DNA of 64,000 bases from Ascaphus truei. Its lineage: Eukaryota > Chordata > Amphibia > Anura > Ascaphidae. The translations under genes were made by a program, and so were the position numbers. Position 1 is the first letter of the stretch; the number at the start of each line of letters is the position of its first letter. Location of the stretch: the NCBI GenBank assembly GCA_036426205.1, contig CM071568.1:123724945-123788944 (forward strand), in the 5' to 3' direction. The notes under the pieces are model-generated. The model was not told the origin of the DNA, searched no databases, and worked only from the letters and a program-made list of their open reading frames with translations. Positions 11,761 through 22,359 of this stretch are shown piece by piece.

Positions 11761-11906
11761 CACTCACATATCAAAAGGTATCCAGATGCTTATCCCATAG
11801 ATATTCAAATAGAAAAGATATTACCAGATTGAAGTCCAGTAATAAGGAGACAGCACACCAGGGGTATATTCAAAGGCAGTATGTATTGTAGAAAATACAG
11901 GCACTT

Positions 11907-11939
11907 CAGCCAACGTTTCGGTCTGCAGAGAGCGACCTT
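11907..11939 (-). ncRNA. Half hammerhead in the truncated upstream PLE-I repeat
   Basis: Minus strand reads AAGGTC...GACC, GAAACGTT, GGCTG, so stem II, GAAA and the ACGT palindrome are intact, but the copy breaks off into AT-rich DNA before CTGANGA. It preserves the G12 lost in the 3' copy. Confidence 0.65.
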
Positions 11940-12167
11940 ATATTATATAGATATATATTATGATAGATATATATATATATCAAAATGCTTCCCCCATGGA
12001 GAAATCAAGAAACAGCACTCAAAGATAGATGCAAAAAGAAACCTGTATTTTAAAAATACATACACATTACTCCCCCCCTTTTTTTCCCCCTCTCCCCATA
12101 CCTTGACTCATATATATCATGAACTTTCTTTGACTCATATATATCATTATGTTGTAATTTATGACAC

Positions 12168-12653
12168 TATGGGGCCTATGCAGAGAGCAGCGCTATTTCG
12201 AAATTCGCCATTTTTTGGAGAAAATCGCGCAGAAAGCAGCAGAAAATGGCGAGTTCCGAAAAACGCGCCAATTTTTCTTTTCTATTTGTAAAACTCGCCT
12301 CGCGGCTGGCGAGAACCTCAATCTCGCCAGTTTTAAAAATATCCGTATGCAGAGAGGCGCGAACGGCATCTAGCGGCTGTTCGCGCCAATAAAATTGCGC
12401 GATTGTCTCCGTTTTGCCTCGCCAAAAAAAACTGCCGCTCGCGGCCATTGCAAAGGGAAAAAAAAAGGCGCGAATTTGTTTTAACACATTTCTGAAGCGC
12501 GCATCTCGCCAATTTAAACTCGCCACACGCATCCATGTTAAACATAGCAGAATTCGCACTTTTCTGCATATGGAGATTAAAACTCTCCAAAAAAGCTACT
12601 TTTTAATAAATTCGCCAATTTTAAAATTCGCTGCTCTCTGCATAGGCCCCTAT
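12168..12653. mobile_element. PIF/Harbinger-type MITE
   Basis: Element 12171-12650 begins GGGGCCTATGCAGAGAGCAGCG-like sequence (ends agree over about 20 bases) and ends with its inverse. The 3 bp TAT flank both sides. GGGG...CCCC ends with a 3-bp duplication fit PIF/Harbinger. The 480-bp interior is rich in TCGCCA/TGGCGA and CGCG words in both orientations. The open frames on both strands here are products of that pattern and are not genes. Confidence 0.75.
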
Positions 12654-12991
12654 GTATTGGATTCAATCAGGTTGATTTATGCACTTCATCCTTATTTTAT
12701 TGCTAATGTGCTTTTATACTCTGTAATAGTTACTATGACCCATATCCGATTGATTAATATAATCTTAATAGTATTCCGCACACATATTTTACACCAATTA
12801 GGTTTTTTTATCAAATCTTGTAATATGGTTACAATGTAACCTTGTACAACTATTACTGTGGCCACTATAGCTGCAGAGTGAACAGAATTGTGACAAGTTG
12901 GTATTCCTTTAAATTGAACTTGATAATCAATTCAAGCAAATTGAATTCTGCCGAAGCAGAAAATATATCTATCCGGATACAGATGTAACAA

Positions 12992-13036
12992 ACTACCTGA
13001 CCAAGCACTTTAGTGTGTGAAACGCGTTGTGGTAGA
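12992..13036 (+). ncRNA. Hammerhead-like motif (PLE remnant)
   Basis: CTACC, TGACCA (CTGANGA with G8 changed to C), stem CACT-TT-AGTG, GTGAA, ACGCGT, T, GTGGTAG. Stem I (CTACC/GGTAG) and stem II are still paired. The G8 change should abolish cleavage. Confidence 0.55.
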
Positions 13037-13039
13037 GAA

Positions 13040-14380
13040 TATTTTATGCTGTCCTGTGAAGCTGCCATTTGAAAGTTTATGATCGGAGGAAATTGGAAGT
13101 GAGACGTGCTTGACTGCACACACACAGGACTCACGAACCCAGAAGTGATAGGTCTGCACTGAGTAACAGCTGATCCCAGCGCACGGGATATACAGCTTCA
13201 AACCCACTCTGCCTCTTACCCATTTGGATCACGAACTGGGCAGCATGGACATATCCTTTTAGGCATCTGCTGAATCAATGATATCTTATATGCAAGTCTA
13301 CACTGACTGCATTTTGTATGTTTAATATATACTTTTACTTCACCTTTGGTGCACTCTGTGTGCTCTTTTCTAATATACATTTTTGGCCTTTGTCATCAAA
13401 TTATCCTAATAATCTCAAATTTCAGTTACAAACGGTAATGTTTGGCCAATTAATTCTCACAATATTGTGCTATATTATTCAAGCCTATAAATAAGCCTAG
13501 TTTGCACTGACAGCCGAGGCACCAGTAACAAAGTTGTCCAGAAAGGCCTCTGTTGTCTGTCGCAGCGATTAAGTACTGTCTTGAAGTCAAACAAAAATGA
13601 AAATGCTGAATACCACTTCAACTCCCATATTATTGAGACTTGAAAAGAAATGTGCTTGATATAATATCACAAACGGCAAAACACTTCCATGTAACAACAA
13701 TAATCTAATCCGCATCAAACTGTCAGAAAATTGAAAAACAAAGAACAATACACAAAACTCATTCTCAAGAAAGCCGTGATGTATGAACAGTTATGCTGTA
13801 CAATTCAACAAATAGAAATCCGGCACTTCAATGGACTTGTGAAGAAAGTTATTTAACAGTTTGTGAAGTGGAGAAAAAAAGTGCGCTTCAAAGAAGTGTC
13901 CAAATCAACAAATTATCAGTGTATAAAAGATTCATATGTACACTGAGATGTGTACTGCACAAGTATTAAAAAGTATCTACCAGAAGTGTTAAAAAATATT
14001 GTAACCTTAGCAACTCAGAATAAATAGACGGATTCTTTCCCATCCCTCCATGTCCTTGGACTTCCATGTCCACTTTCATATTATAGAGCGGCCCAAGCGA
14101 CCCAATGGATTTTTTCACATACCATCACGAGAATTACAGCGCTCCTCCTATCTGGAAAACGACCCAATGGATTGCCTGGCATGCGAGCCCCTCCATGAGG
14201 AGATGAGTGGCCCTTGAGGCCTCACAGACATTTCCGACCAGTATTGATAAGACTTCTTTGACTGCCGATATAAGTTAGACAACCCAAACAGTTTGCACTG
14301 CCGACCATTCATTTTCTCAAACTCTGGGGCAAGCTCAAATTTAAATATAAACTAACGAGTAGAAAATCGCTAATGACACC
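13040..14380. other. Stretch with no gene recognised
   Basis: The first 200 bp may still be PLE terminal repeat. From about 13400 the sequence is AT-rich with no domain-like frame. Words such as CCCAATGGATT repeat at 14100 and 14163 within a more GC-rich patch (14040-14250). Confidence 0.4.
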
Positions 14381-14399
14381 CCTCCTGGAGTTTTCTCCG

Positions 14400-15520
14400 G
14401 GGGTTTTCTGGACAGGGTTTTTCAAATTGGCCAAAGGCAAATGTCACTAGGCCAACGGATTTGAGTCGTGATCTCAAAATTAAACAGTTCAATCAGTTAG
14501 CAAGGGAGAAAGAGCCTCCGTCTGGGGTAATATTTTGCTTTCTCCAGGTAAGAGCCTTCTTTAGTCAAATTAACCCTTCATTTCCAGAGATGGAGTTTGA
14601 GAGGCTGTGTTTGGAGGTGGAAGCTCTGGAAAAAAAATGATCTGAGCTATATTGATACTTTGCCTTCCTGTGTATCAGGTTGCCAGATATCCAGAAATAC
14701 AAGGGAGCTTGGGAGGCAGACCTAGGGGAGGAGTTAGAATCCGAGGATTGGGATGATATTTTCAACGCAATAGCTAGTTGCTCTATTTGTACCACAATTA
14801 AGGAGAATTCATATAAGTTGTTGATGCGCTGGCCTAAGACCCCTTTATCTATCTCCAAGTATGTTCCCGGATATTCCCACTTTGCCCTAACGGATGTGGA
14901 GAGATGGCATCCTTACTCCATATGTGGTGAACTTGTCTCTGGGTATGGGCCCTGTCGAAAAGGGTAAACATTTGGCTCTGACAAATCATAAGTATAGAAA
15001 TCCCTATTGAATCGTGGCACTTTCTCCTCAATAGGCCACTCCAAAATGCATCCTGAGCGGAGAATAAAATGATTGCTCAGATATTAATAAGGAAAGGGGG
15101 ATAGGGAGAGAATTGTGAGACCCTGCTCAGCAATGACCTATGAGATAGAAACTGGAAGTGGTGCTATCAGGGATGGAAAGGAGATATATGTGAAACAGAG
15201 GAAGAATCCCTAAAGATGCACTCACTAATTGTCAACACAAAATAATAAAAAATGTTATTGATACTAGAAAACAAACTAATTAAAACCTAGGTTTTAGGTT
15301 TCAATTAGTTTGTTTTCTAGTATCAATAAAATTTTATTTTGTGTTGACAATTAGTGAGTGCATCTATAGGGATTCTCTCTGTTTCTCGGATATTAATAGC
15401 CACAAGAAGTGCGATTGCTGGACTCTGGAAGCAAAATGCTTTGCCAACCCTCCCCCATATTAGGAATAAAGTTTGTCATATTTGCCAAATGGAGATGTAA
15501 GGATTCTGCCAGATCCGTAC
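14400..15520 (+). pseudogene. L1 ORF2 C-terminal remnant, interrupted
   Basis: Frame 14680-14967 reads WEADLGEELESEDWDDIF...KENSYKLLMRWPKTPLSISK, matching the C-terminal region of the L1 at 34500-34700 (DFEDWEDIWDAAPK...KENIYKIL). After a 295-bp insertion the homology resumes at 15399 with an ATRSAIAGLWK-like segment in a shifted frame. Several stops and frameshifts; no RT core. Only the downstream third of ORF2 is left. Confidence 0.7.
15076..15398. mobile_element. Palindromic insertion with 14-bp target duplication
   Basis: CTCAGATATTAATA (15076-15089) and CTCGGATATTAATA (15385-15398) agree at 13 of 14 and bound a 295-bp insertion in the L1 remnant. From 15191 on the insert is a long hairpin: about 95 bp of left arm (GATGCACTCACTAATTGTC...) and its inverse on the right, meeting at an ACCTAGG centre. 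The left 100 bp is unpaired. A terminal repeat followed by an inverted piece, with a long duplication, is how short PLE insertions look. Confidence 0.7.
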
Positions 15521-16350
15521 ATGGTTTTGCTGCAGTTTGGGTTTTCCAAATTGCCTGCCCTTTTTGCTCAGTTCGGCCATTTTGTTTACTGGCAGCCTGC
15601 TATATAATGCTGCACTTCCTAATGAGTCGCCGAGCAAAGTTATAGTTTTTGCAGCTCCTGTTGGTCTTTGCTGTCACACCTTTCACTTTTGCTATTTCGA
15701 TTCATTTGTTGCTGACCCCAGACCATGACGCCGACCTCGCTACTTTCCGCCTGCCCTGACCTTTTGGCTGTTGCCTGGAATCTGCACCACTGCCGTCTGC
15801 CCTGACCTCTGCCTGCTTACCAACTACAGATACTCTAACAGGACTCTGTCCCTGGGCTCTGGTTGGTTAATCTGCATCCCTGAACCCTGCGGGTCCGCTT
15901 CCTGATTCGAGACGAGCACCGTCAAAGAAGATGACTTTTGTGAATGACTCGTGTTTGAAATTCCAAAATGTCTTGCAGCCCTGGCTAGCTCAACTGCGAA
16001 GCCACCACGTAAATGCCGGCTCGGTACTCCTGTAAGAATTAACCCCACCTGGCATACTCCCCCAACTTTGATGGCAACCATTCCCCAGACAGGTAGATAG
16101 AGATGAAGAAGCACTTGAATGCAAGGTATAATAACCAATAATAGCCAATGCCAGTATCCAAGGTTTAATCCAGAACCAATAATGATGAATTTAAGTAGTA
16201 GCTAGCAATATTGGGTTAACAAAACCTCCTGAAGACAGGTAATGGGTAGGAATGACCCCCCCACGATCAGTCTCATTGGAAGTACCCTTGTAGCAATAAT
16301 GTACTCACAGTTCCTCGGTTTATGGCTGGCAGGATGTGCAGCTTCCAGTG
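15520..16350. other. No gene recognised
   Basis: CT-rich sequence with short open frames on both strands and no domain-like peptide. The part at 15730-16100 could be an old LTR or DNA element but no ends were found. Confidence 0.4.
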
Positions 16351-16356
16351 GTAGAA

Positions 16357-16497
16357 AATGCAGAGAATGGGAAGGAGCGCACGATCCGACGGGAGCAAGG
16401 AGAGGACCCAATTCGAAAAATAAACTTTAATGTCGCTAGTGCGTTCTTTATCTCCTTGCTCCCATCGGATCGTGCGCTCCTTCCCATTCTCTGCATT
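16357..16497. repeat. Near-perfect inverted repeat
   Basis: Left arm 16357-16403 and right arm 16451-16497 are reverse complements with one mismatch in 47, around a 47-bp AT-rich spacer. The high arm identity suggests a recent origin. The spacer contains a TAAACTTTAATG-like word reminiscent of the CTTTATT word of PLE repeats. No matching flanks were found. Confidence 0.8.
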
Positions 16498-16939
16498 CCC
16501 CAGACAGACCTTAGTATCTAGAGGATGCGAGACTGCGCTGAAGCAGGGATGTCCTGTCCATAACATTGGAACTATGGAGAAGAGTGATTCTCTGAACTCT
16601 AGCAGGGTCCAGAGGGAATTAACTCACGTCCCAACTGAAACAGATAAGAGATGAACACTATATTGACATGCAGAGACTGTGTATATTGTTTAGAGCTAAT
16701 AGTACATGTTTTGAGCCGACAAGCAGCTTAGCTGGTGGCTACCATTAAAAAGGGCTCCAGCTTCTGTGTAGTTAGACTCCTATGAAGGAGTAGGTGTTAT
16801 TTTTATGATTTGTTTTGACTTAAAGGGCCAGTGGTCCTGTTAGTGTATAATTTATCCCTGTAAATAAACTGTAGAGAAATACAATGTTTCCAGCCTTAAT
16901 CTGTGACTAAAAGATACTGCAATGTGATGTGGTTATCGC

Positions 16940-17918
16940 ATACATATATATATACTCATATATATATATACATATATATACACATATATATGTGTAGTAG
17001 AGAGGGGGAGAGAGAGAGGGAGAGAGAGAGACAGAGAGAGGAGGCTAGAGAGGGAGGGAGAGGAGAGAGAGAGGGGAGGAGCGAGAGAGGGGAGGGAGAG
17101 GAGTATGACAGAGAGAGAGAGAGAAGGGAGAGAGAGGTAGAGAGATAGAGAGAGGGATAGAGAGAGAGGGAGAGAGAGAGAATGATAGAGAGAGAGAGAG
17201 AGGAGAGAGAGAAGAGGGGAGAGAGAGAGAGAGATAGAGAGAGATAGATAGAGAGATAGGGAGAAGAGAGATGAATATAGAGAGACTAGATAGAGAGGAT
17301 AGAGATGTAGAGATAAGATGGAGGAGATAGAAGAGATTGGGAGATAAGAGAGAGAGGGGATCGAGAGAGAGGGGAGAAGAGAGGAGAGAGGGACAGAGAG
17401 AGAGAGGAGAGAGAGGAGAGAGAGAGAATAGAGTAGATAGAGAGAGAGAGGGGAGGATAGGATGAAGAGGGGAGAGAGGAGAGAAGAGTAGAGAGAGCGG
17501 GAGAGAGGAGAGAGAGGAGATAGAGAGAGGAGAGAAGAGAGGGATAGAGAGGGATAGAGATGAGGGAGAGAGATATATATGTAATATATATATATGTATA
17601 TATATATATATGTATATATATGTATATTATATATAATGTTATATAATATGTATAATATATGTATGTATATATATATGTTGTAGATAGAATATATATATAT
17701 GTATATAGATCATATATAGTATATATATATGTATATACTGTATATATATGTATATATATATGTATATATAGGATATATATATATATGATATATATATATA
17801 ATATTATATAATTAATATATCTGTATATAATATATATATATGTGTATATATATATATATATATATTATATGTTATATATATATATATTATATATATAATA
17901 ATATATAGATATATATAT

Positions 17919-17949
<31 letters not shown>

Positions 17950-17960
17950 ATATGTTATAG
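16940..17960. repeat. Compound (TA)n-(AG)n-(TA)n microsatellite block
   Basis: About 60 bp of TA/CATA units, then 17000-17570 almost purely purine (GAGAGA/GGGA variants), then 17570-17950 TATA/TGTATA units. One strand is homopurine over some 570 bp. The open frames reading E/R repeats are not genes. Confidence 0.95.
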
Positions 17961-18351
17961 ATATTAGAGAAAAGAAAAAAGAGAAAAGAAGCGCCGCCGA
18001 TCTTGTGTATAAATCAGATGAACAAAGTTTTAATATCTCATGGACAAGACAAATGCACACACAATTTGTCTGATAAATAAAAGCATGTTATTGGGACCTG
18101 CCCAGCACCAACTGAGGACTCTTCGGTCTCTTCTTTGTGTGTGAGTGTCAGTATTGGCTCCAAAAGGATGTTGCTGTCAGCTGCTGTCTCCAGGGGAGTA
18201 ATCCTTAGTGTTGTGAGCACTCAATCTCCACATGCAGCCGCCATTTAGCCTTTCTTCTCACACTTGAAACCGGAAAAAAATCTTCAGGCAAGTCCTTGCC
18301 TCCTCACGCTGGTGCTGGGAGCTGCCCTGTCACTGTAGGCTCACTGCCAGA

Positions 18352-18397
18352 TATCCCTACGCGTTTCTTCCGACTCTGCGGATTTCATCAGGGGATG
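18352..18397 (-). ncRNA. Consensus minimal hammerhead ribozyme of PLE-II
   Basis: Minus strand: ATCCC (stem I), CTGATGA, stem II TCCG/CGGA with a CAGAG-type loop, GAA, ACGCGT, A, GGGAT (stem I). All invariant core bases (C3 U4 G5 A6, G8 A9, G12 A13 A14) are present, and the expected cleavage site is after the A following ACGCGT. The self-complementary ACGCGT means stem III must form between two RNA copies, as described for PLE hammerheads. Confidence 0.85.
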
Positions 18398-18479
18398 GAT
18401 ACCAAATGGAACTTCCTTGTGTTAAATAGTCCCTTTCACCAATAAAAAACGTTTCTCCACAGCTGTGTTTAGTTCCATT

Positions 18480-19749
18480 ATTATCATTGGGCTAATCTAT
18501 ATTACCTGGTGCAATAGCTAAACAATTTAATGCTACTAGAACATATTAAAAAGAAGTTGTTATAATTATCTGAACAAAGAAAATACTATTACTAACAAAC
18601 AATTAATCAATAGGATTAAGTGATAGACACTGATACAGATATGTGATATAAATAACATGCAAAGGCTTATTACTGATATGCATAATTGCCAGTACATTAT
18701 GATTGCTATTAATGGGTGTTACTGAATGATAGCAAAAAACACATTAATTAACATCTTAATCTAAATCCATTGGTGTTAACATAAAAGTTTTCAAAAAAAC
18801 AACCCTGCATGGAACAAAAGAAATAACATACAGGTTATTATTAGAGGACAACATTGCATATATTGGATACTAGTGCTAACCATAATTTAATTAAATTCAT
18901 GGTTAATTTCACATAATTATAATTCCAATGAACGCTGGTGATTGTTTTTAAATAATTTGATCAAGCTTGAATAAGGATGTGAGATGCTCATTAGCATTTG
19001 AACTGGAAGAGATGAAGAAAACAAGTTATATAGAGTATTGAGACTTCAGTCTATAGATAGACCATATGTATTTATTATATATTAAAATTAATTATAATGT
19101 TGTTATGGAAAGAGGTTTGACATACATCTCAATAGATTATTATTTTTTAGATAAATGCATAATCTTTGGATTACACTATATGTAAGGGGAAGATGCTATA
19201 ATCCATAGCCAGGAAAGTGTGACCTAACATTTATATCCCACATTAATCGTGGCAAATTAAAATTCTATGGTATATGACCATTTGCCAAAGTAGAGAAAAA
19301 TTAGCTAAGAGCCAGCAATCCAAAGACATGTGTATACTTGAAGTGAATGTATATGTGTGCATAAATTGAAATAAATGAAATGTTTGTGTAAATACCTTTC
19401 TTGTAAGGTGTGTAATTATCTGTGAGTAAAAATTACATATTTATAAGTGTAATACTAAATTTTTTCACAGTAAATAAATATATCATTATCAGCACATGTG
19501 TGAAACAATGAATGCATGTGGTGAAAATGAAATTCACTTATTTGTGTATACTATTAATGTGAGAGTGAAATGAAATAAAAAGTGCAATGATTTGACCAGG
19601 GGCCCCACATTTGGATACTGACTAAGACCTCAAAAGGAGCACAATAGAACTCAATAGCTCAAACCTCCGATGTCCTGCCAGGTCAAAAAATGATGAGATG
19701 TATTAGATGATAGTGCTTGTATCTATACAATCATTGAGACCCATTGGAC
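18480..19749 (-). other. PLE-II 3' untranslated stretch
   Basis: About 1.27 kb of AT-rich sequence between the ORF stop and the terminal repeat. No frame of note and no internal repeats beyond A/T runs. Confidence 0.6.
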
Positions 19750-22359
19750 TCAATGTTTCCAACATATATATCCAATAGGTCTCCCTGAGGTTGAGTCTCT
19801 TGACTCTACTGTATCACCACTAAGTACTGTTAAGGGAATCTGTTCCAAGCACATGACTCTTAGAGAAGAAGGATCCTTATTATGTTTGTCCAAGAAGTGT
19901 CTAGATAAATTGTGAGTTGTAGTGCCATGTATGATGTTTCTTCTATGTTCTAAAAATCTTGTACTTAGAGTTCGGGTGGTTCTCCCCACATATTGGTACC
20001 CACAGCGGCATGTGATGCCATAGATGACAAAAGAAGATAGACAATCCATATGACTTTTGATTTTATTAATGGACTTATTATGATGAGACATGAATTGATC
20101 AGTTTTAACCATGTGCTTGCAGGTCAGACATCTGCTTCTACCACAAGAGAAGTTACCATTGGTGATTGATCTACTTACAGGAATATCATCAATTTGTTTA
20201 AGACGACTGGGTGCTAGCATGGTTTTTAAATTCCTAGCTTTTTTGTATACAATAGGGATATGTGTAGGTAATTTATTCCCAATTATAGGGTCCCTAAGCA
20301 GTATATTCCAGTGTTTATTGAGAATTGATGAAATACCTCTGGATGAATTATTATAGGTCGTGATAAAAAATGGTGATTTGGAAATACTTTTTGAATTAAT
20401 ATCTGTTCGTCTAGCCCCTCTGGATTTGACGAGCAGGGATTCTCGATCTAACAGACTAACTTGTCTGAATGTTTCAAGTATAATGCTTTTGTTGTAACCT
20501 TTGGCTAGAAACCTTTTCACCAATATCTCCCCCTGGGCCAGAAAATCAGAATATAGGGAACAATTTCTCCTAATTCTGAGAAATTGGCCCCTGGGGATAT
20601 TGGCAAGCCATTTGTTGTAATGATTACTATTGTTGTGTAAATAGCTATTAGTAGACACTGTTTTAAAGTGGGTTTTGGTGATAATATCACCATCTGTGCT
20701 AGCCTCCAATTCTAGATCAAGAAAAACTATATGATTTTTGTTTATGTTATATGTGAATTTTAAATCCATATCGTTGATATTAAATGTTTCCAGTTTATGT
20801 TCTAAGTGTTCCAATTCACCGTCCCAAATTAAAATAATATCATCTATGTAACGGCCATAGTACACGAGACTCGCCCCCAGATCCGCATCACCCCACACAT
20901 GGAGTTCCTCCCACAAACCCATGTAGAGGTTAGCATAGCTGGGGGCAAATCTCGTGCCCATGGCCGTCCCACAGATCTGCAAATAATATTGGTTTTCAAA
21001 TAAAAAATAATTGTGCTCTAATATAAATGAAATTGCCTGTAAAATAAATGTGGACTGAGTGGGACCTATATTAATATCCATATCCAGGAAATGTTTGACT
21101 GCATTGAGACCCTTATTATGTTGAATACATGTGTACAAAGATGTTATGTCGCATGTAGCCCAGATGTAAGTGGGTTTCCATTTAATTTCAGAGATGGAGT
21201 CGAGGACATGCAACGTGTCCCTCAAGTGCGATTTCAATTTGGTCACTAGAGGTTGTAAATAATAGTCCACATATTGGGACACGCTGGACGTCATCGACTC
21301 CACCCCTGAAACAATGGGTCTTCCTGGAGGAATAGATGTGTGTTTATGTATCTTGGGTATGTGGTAAAAAATAGGTGTGCGTGGATAACGTAAATATAAA
21401 AAACTGAACTCCGCCTTAGTGATTATATCCATGGTTAATGCTTGCATAAGGAATTCTTTATATAACTTCTGAAATTCTTCCATAGGGTCCTCAACCAGAA
21501 CCCTATAGGAGATCTTGTCACCTAGTAACCTAAAAGCTTCTGATAGATAATCCAGTCTGTCCTGCAGAACAATTCCCCCTCCTTTGTCTGCTTGTCTAAT
21601 TACAAGTTCTTTCATGTTGCTAAGCACTTTTAATGCAGTATTTTCTTCTTTAGATAGATTTCTATTTCGTAGTGATGTGGTATTGAGACACATTTCCTCA
21701 AAGTCTTTAAGTACCATTGTGTAGAAAGTATCTACAAATGATCCTTTTGAGTGATACGGAAAATACGTGGATTTGGCAGAAAAAGGGGAATGGACTATTT
21801 TGTTATCTGAAAGTTCCTGGGTATCTATAGGCTTATTAGTTCTTAGTTTAGTCACCGGATTGAGTGGTAACATGGATTCTATTGTATTGGGAAGAAGATG
21901 GTGAATTACTGGTGCTGAACTATCTAATTCATACATGGGTTGTTGACCACAATCTAGCAGATGTGATGTATTTTCAGTTTGGGTGTTTTCCCTCAGTAGT
22001 GTGGTCATTGCTTCAATACATGCAATCTCTTGCGTATTAAATATACATTGTTGTTCTTTATTTTGGATGGTGAAATGTCTCATTAGCGTGATTTTTCTGA
22101 TGTATTTGTTTAAATCCACAAACAGATCAAATCTGTTTGGGAGACTGCTGGGTGCAAATGAAAGGCCCCTGGTCAAAAGTGAAATGTGATTTGTAGATAA
22201 TATAAAGGTGGATAAATTAAAAATGCTGTGTGTCTCTGGTTTGCTAGCCATTAGCTCACCTTCCTTCTTTCTTTGCTCGCGCCTCCCTCCCCGGGTTCCT
22301 CGCAACTTCTTTTTCTTCGTTGAGGGGTGTTTGAATGATATGTCGGTTTCCGATCCCAC
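19750..22359 (-). CDS. PLE-II reverse transcriptase with C-terminal GIY-YIG endonuclease
   Basis: An uninterrupted frame of 869 codons. In order: a basic stretch (residues about 15-35, KKKKLRGTRGGRR); QADKGGGIVL near 265; PGRPIVSG near 350; ATCDITSLYT near 405; GTAMGTRFAPSYANLYM near 475; the catalytic YIDD in GRYIDDIILIW near 515; FLDLELE and thumb; a Cys cluster CGRSRCLTCKHM near 740 (zinc-binding linker); and the nuclease core VIYGITCRCGYQYVGRT with RFLEHRRN near 790-820. Such proteins nick DNA with GIY-YIG and copy element RNA with the RT. The listed first codon is GTG at 22359; the true protein starts further upstream, where a stop and a frameshift interrupt it. The RT-endonuclease part itself has no visible lesion. 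Confidence 0.92.
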   Translation of the reverse strand: MGSETDISFKHPSTKKKKLRGTRGGRREQRKKEGELMASKPETHSIFNLSTFILSTNHISLLTRGLSFAPSSLPNRFDLFVDLNKYIRKITLMRHFTIQNKEQQCIFNTQEIACIEAMTTLLRENTQTENTSHLLDCGQQPMYELDSSAPVIHHLLPNTIESMLPLNPVTKLRTNKPIDTQELSDNKIVHSPFSAKSTYFPYHSKGSFVDTFYTMVLKDFEEMCLNTTSLRNRNLSKEENTALKVLSNMKELVIRQADKGGGIVLQDRLDYLSEAFRLLGDKISYRVLVEDPMEEFQKLYKEFLMQALTMDIITKAEFSFLYLRYPRTPIFYHIPKIHKHTSIPPGRPIVSGVESMTSSVSQYVDYYLQPLVTKLKSHLRDTLHVLDSISEIKWKPTYIWATCDITSLYTCIQHNKGLNAVKHFLDMDINIGPTQSTFILQAISFILEHNYFLFENQYYLQICGTAMGTRFAPSYANLYMGLWEELHVWGDADLGASLVYYGRYIDDIILIWDGELEHLEHKLETFNINDMDLKFTYNINKNHIVFLDLELEASTDGDIITKTHFKTVSTNSYLHNNSNHYNKWLANIPRGQFLRIRRNCSLYSDFLAQGEILVKRFLAKGYNKSIILETFRQVSLLDRESLLVKSRGARRTDINSKSISKSPFFITTYNNSSRGISSILNKHWNILLRDPIIGNKLPTHIPIVYKKARNLKTMLAPSRLKQIDDIPVSRSITNGNFSCGRSRCLTCKHMVKTDQFMSHHNKSINKIKSHMDCLSSFVIYGITCRCGYQYVGRTTRTLSTRFLEHRRNIIHGTTTHNLSRHFLDKHNKDPSSLRVMCLEQIPLTVLSGDTVESRDSTSGRPIGYICWKH

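Larger units (their letters stand above)
6672..11939 (-). mobile_element. Penelope-like element PLE-I with flanking terminal repeats
   Basis: A minus-strand PLE. Its 3' repeat (about 6680-6860) and a truncated 5' copy (about 11770-11939) share the same order of words in the same orientation, including GGAGACAGCACACCAGGGG and TATGTATTGTAGAAAATACA. The coding part lies between 10643 and 7631. AT-repeat sequence lies at both edges. An unrelated terminal-repeat fragment (10860-11760) sits between the coding region and the upstream copy, so the 5' part is composite. PLEs encode a telomerase-like RT and a GIY-YIG endonuclease and carry hammerhead ribozymes in these repeats. Confidence 0.8.

Noticed and set aside
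12161..12839. Overlapping 80-140 codon frames on both strands
   Set aside because: They lie in the palindromic Harbinger-type MITE, which gives mirrored frames.
16903..17148. Open frame reading Arg/Glu repeats
   Set aside because: Pure product of the AG microsatellite.
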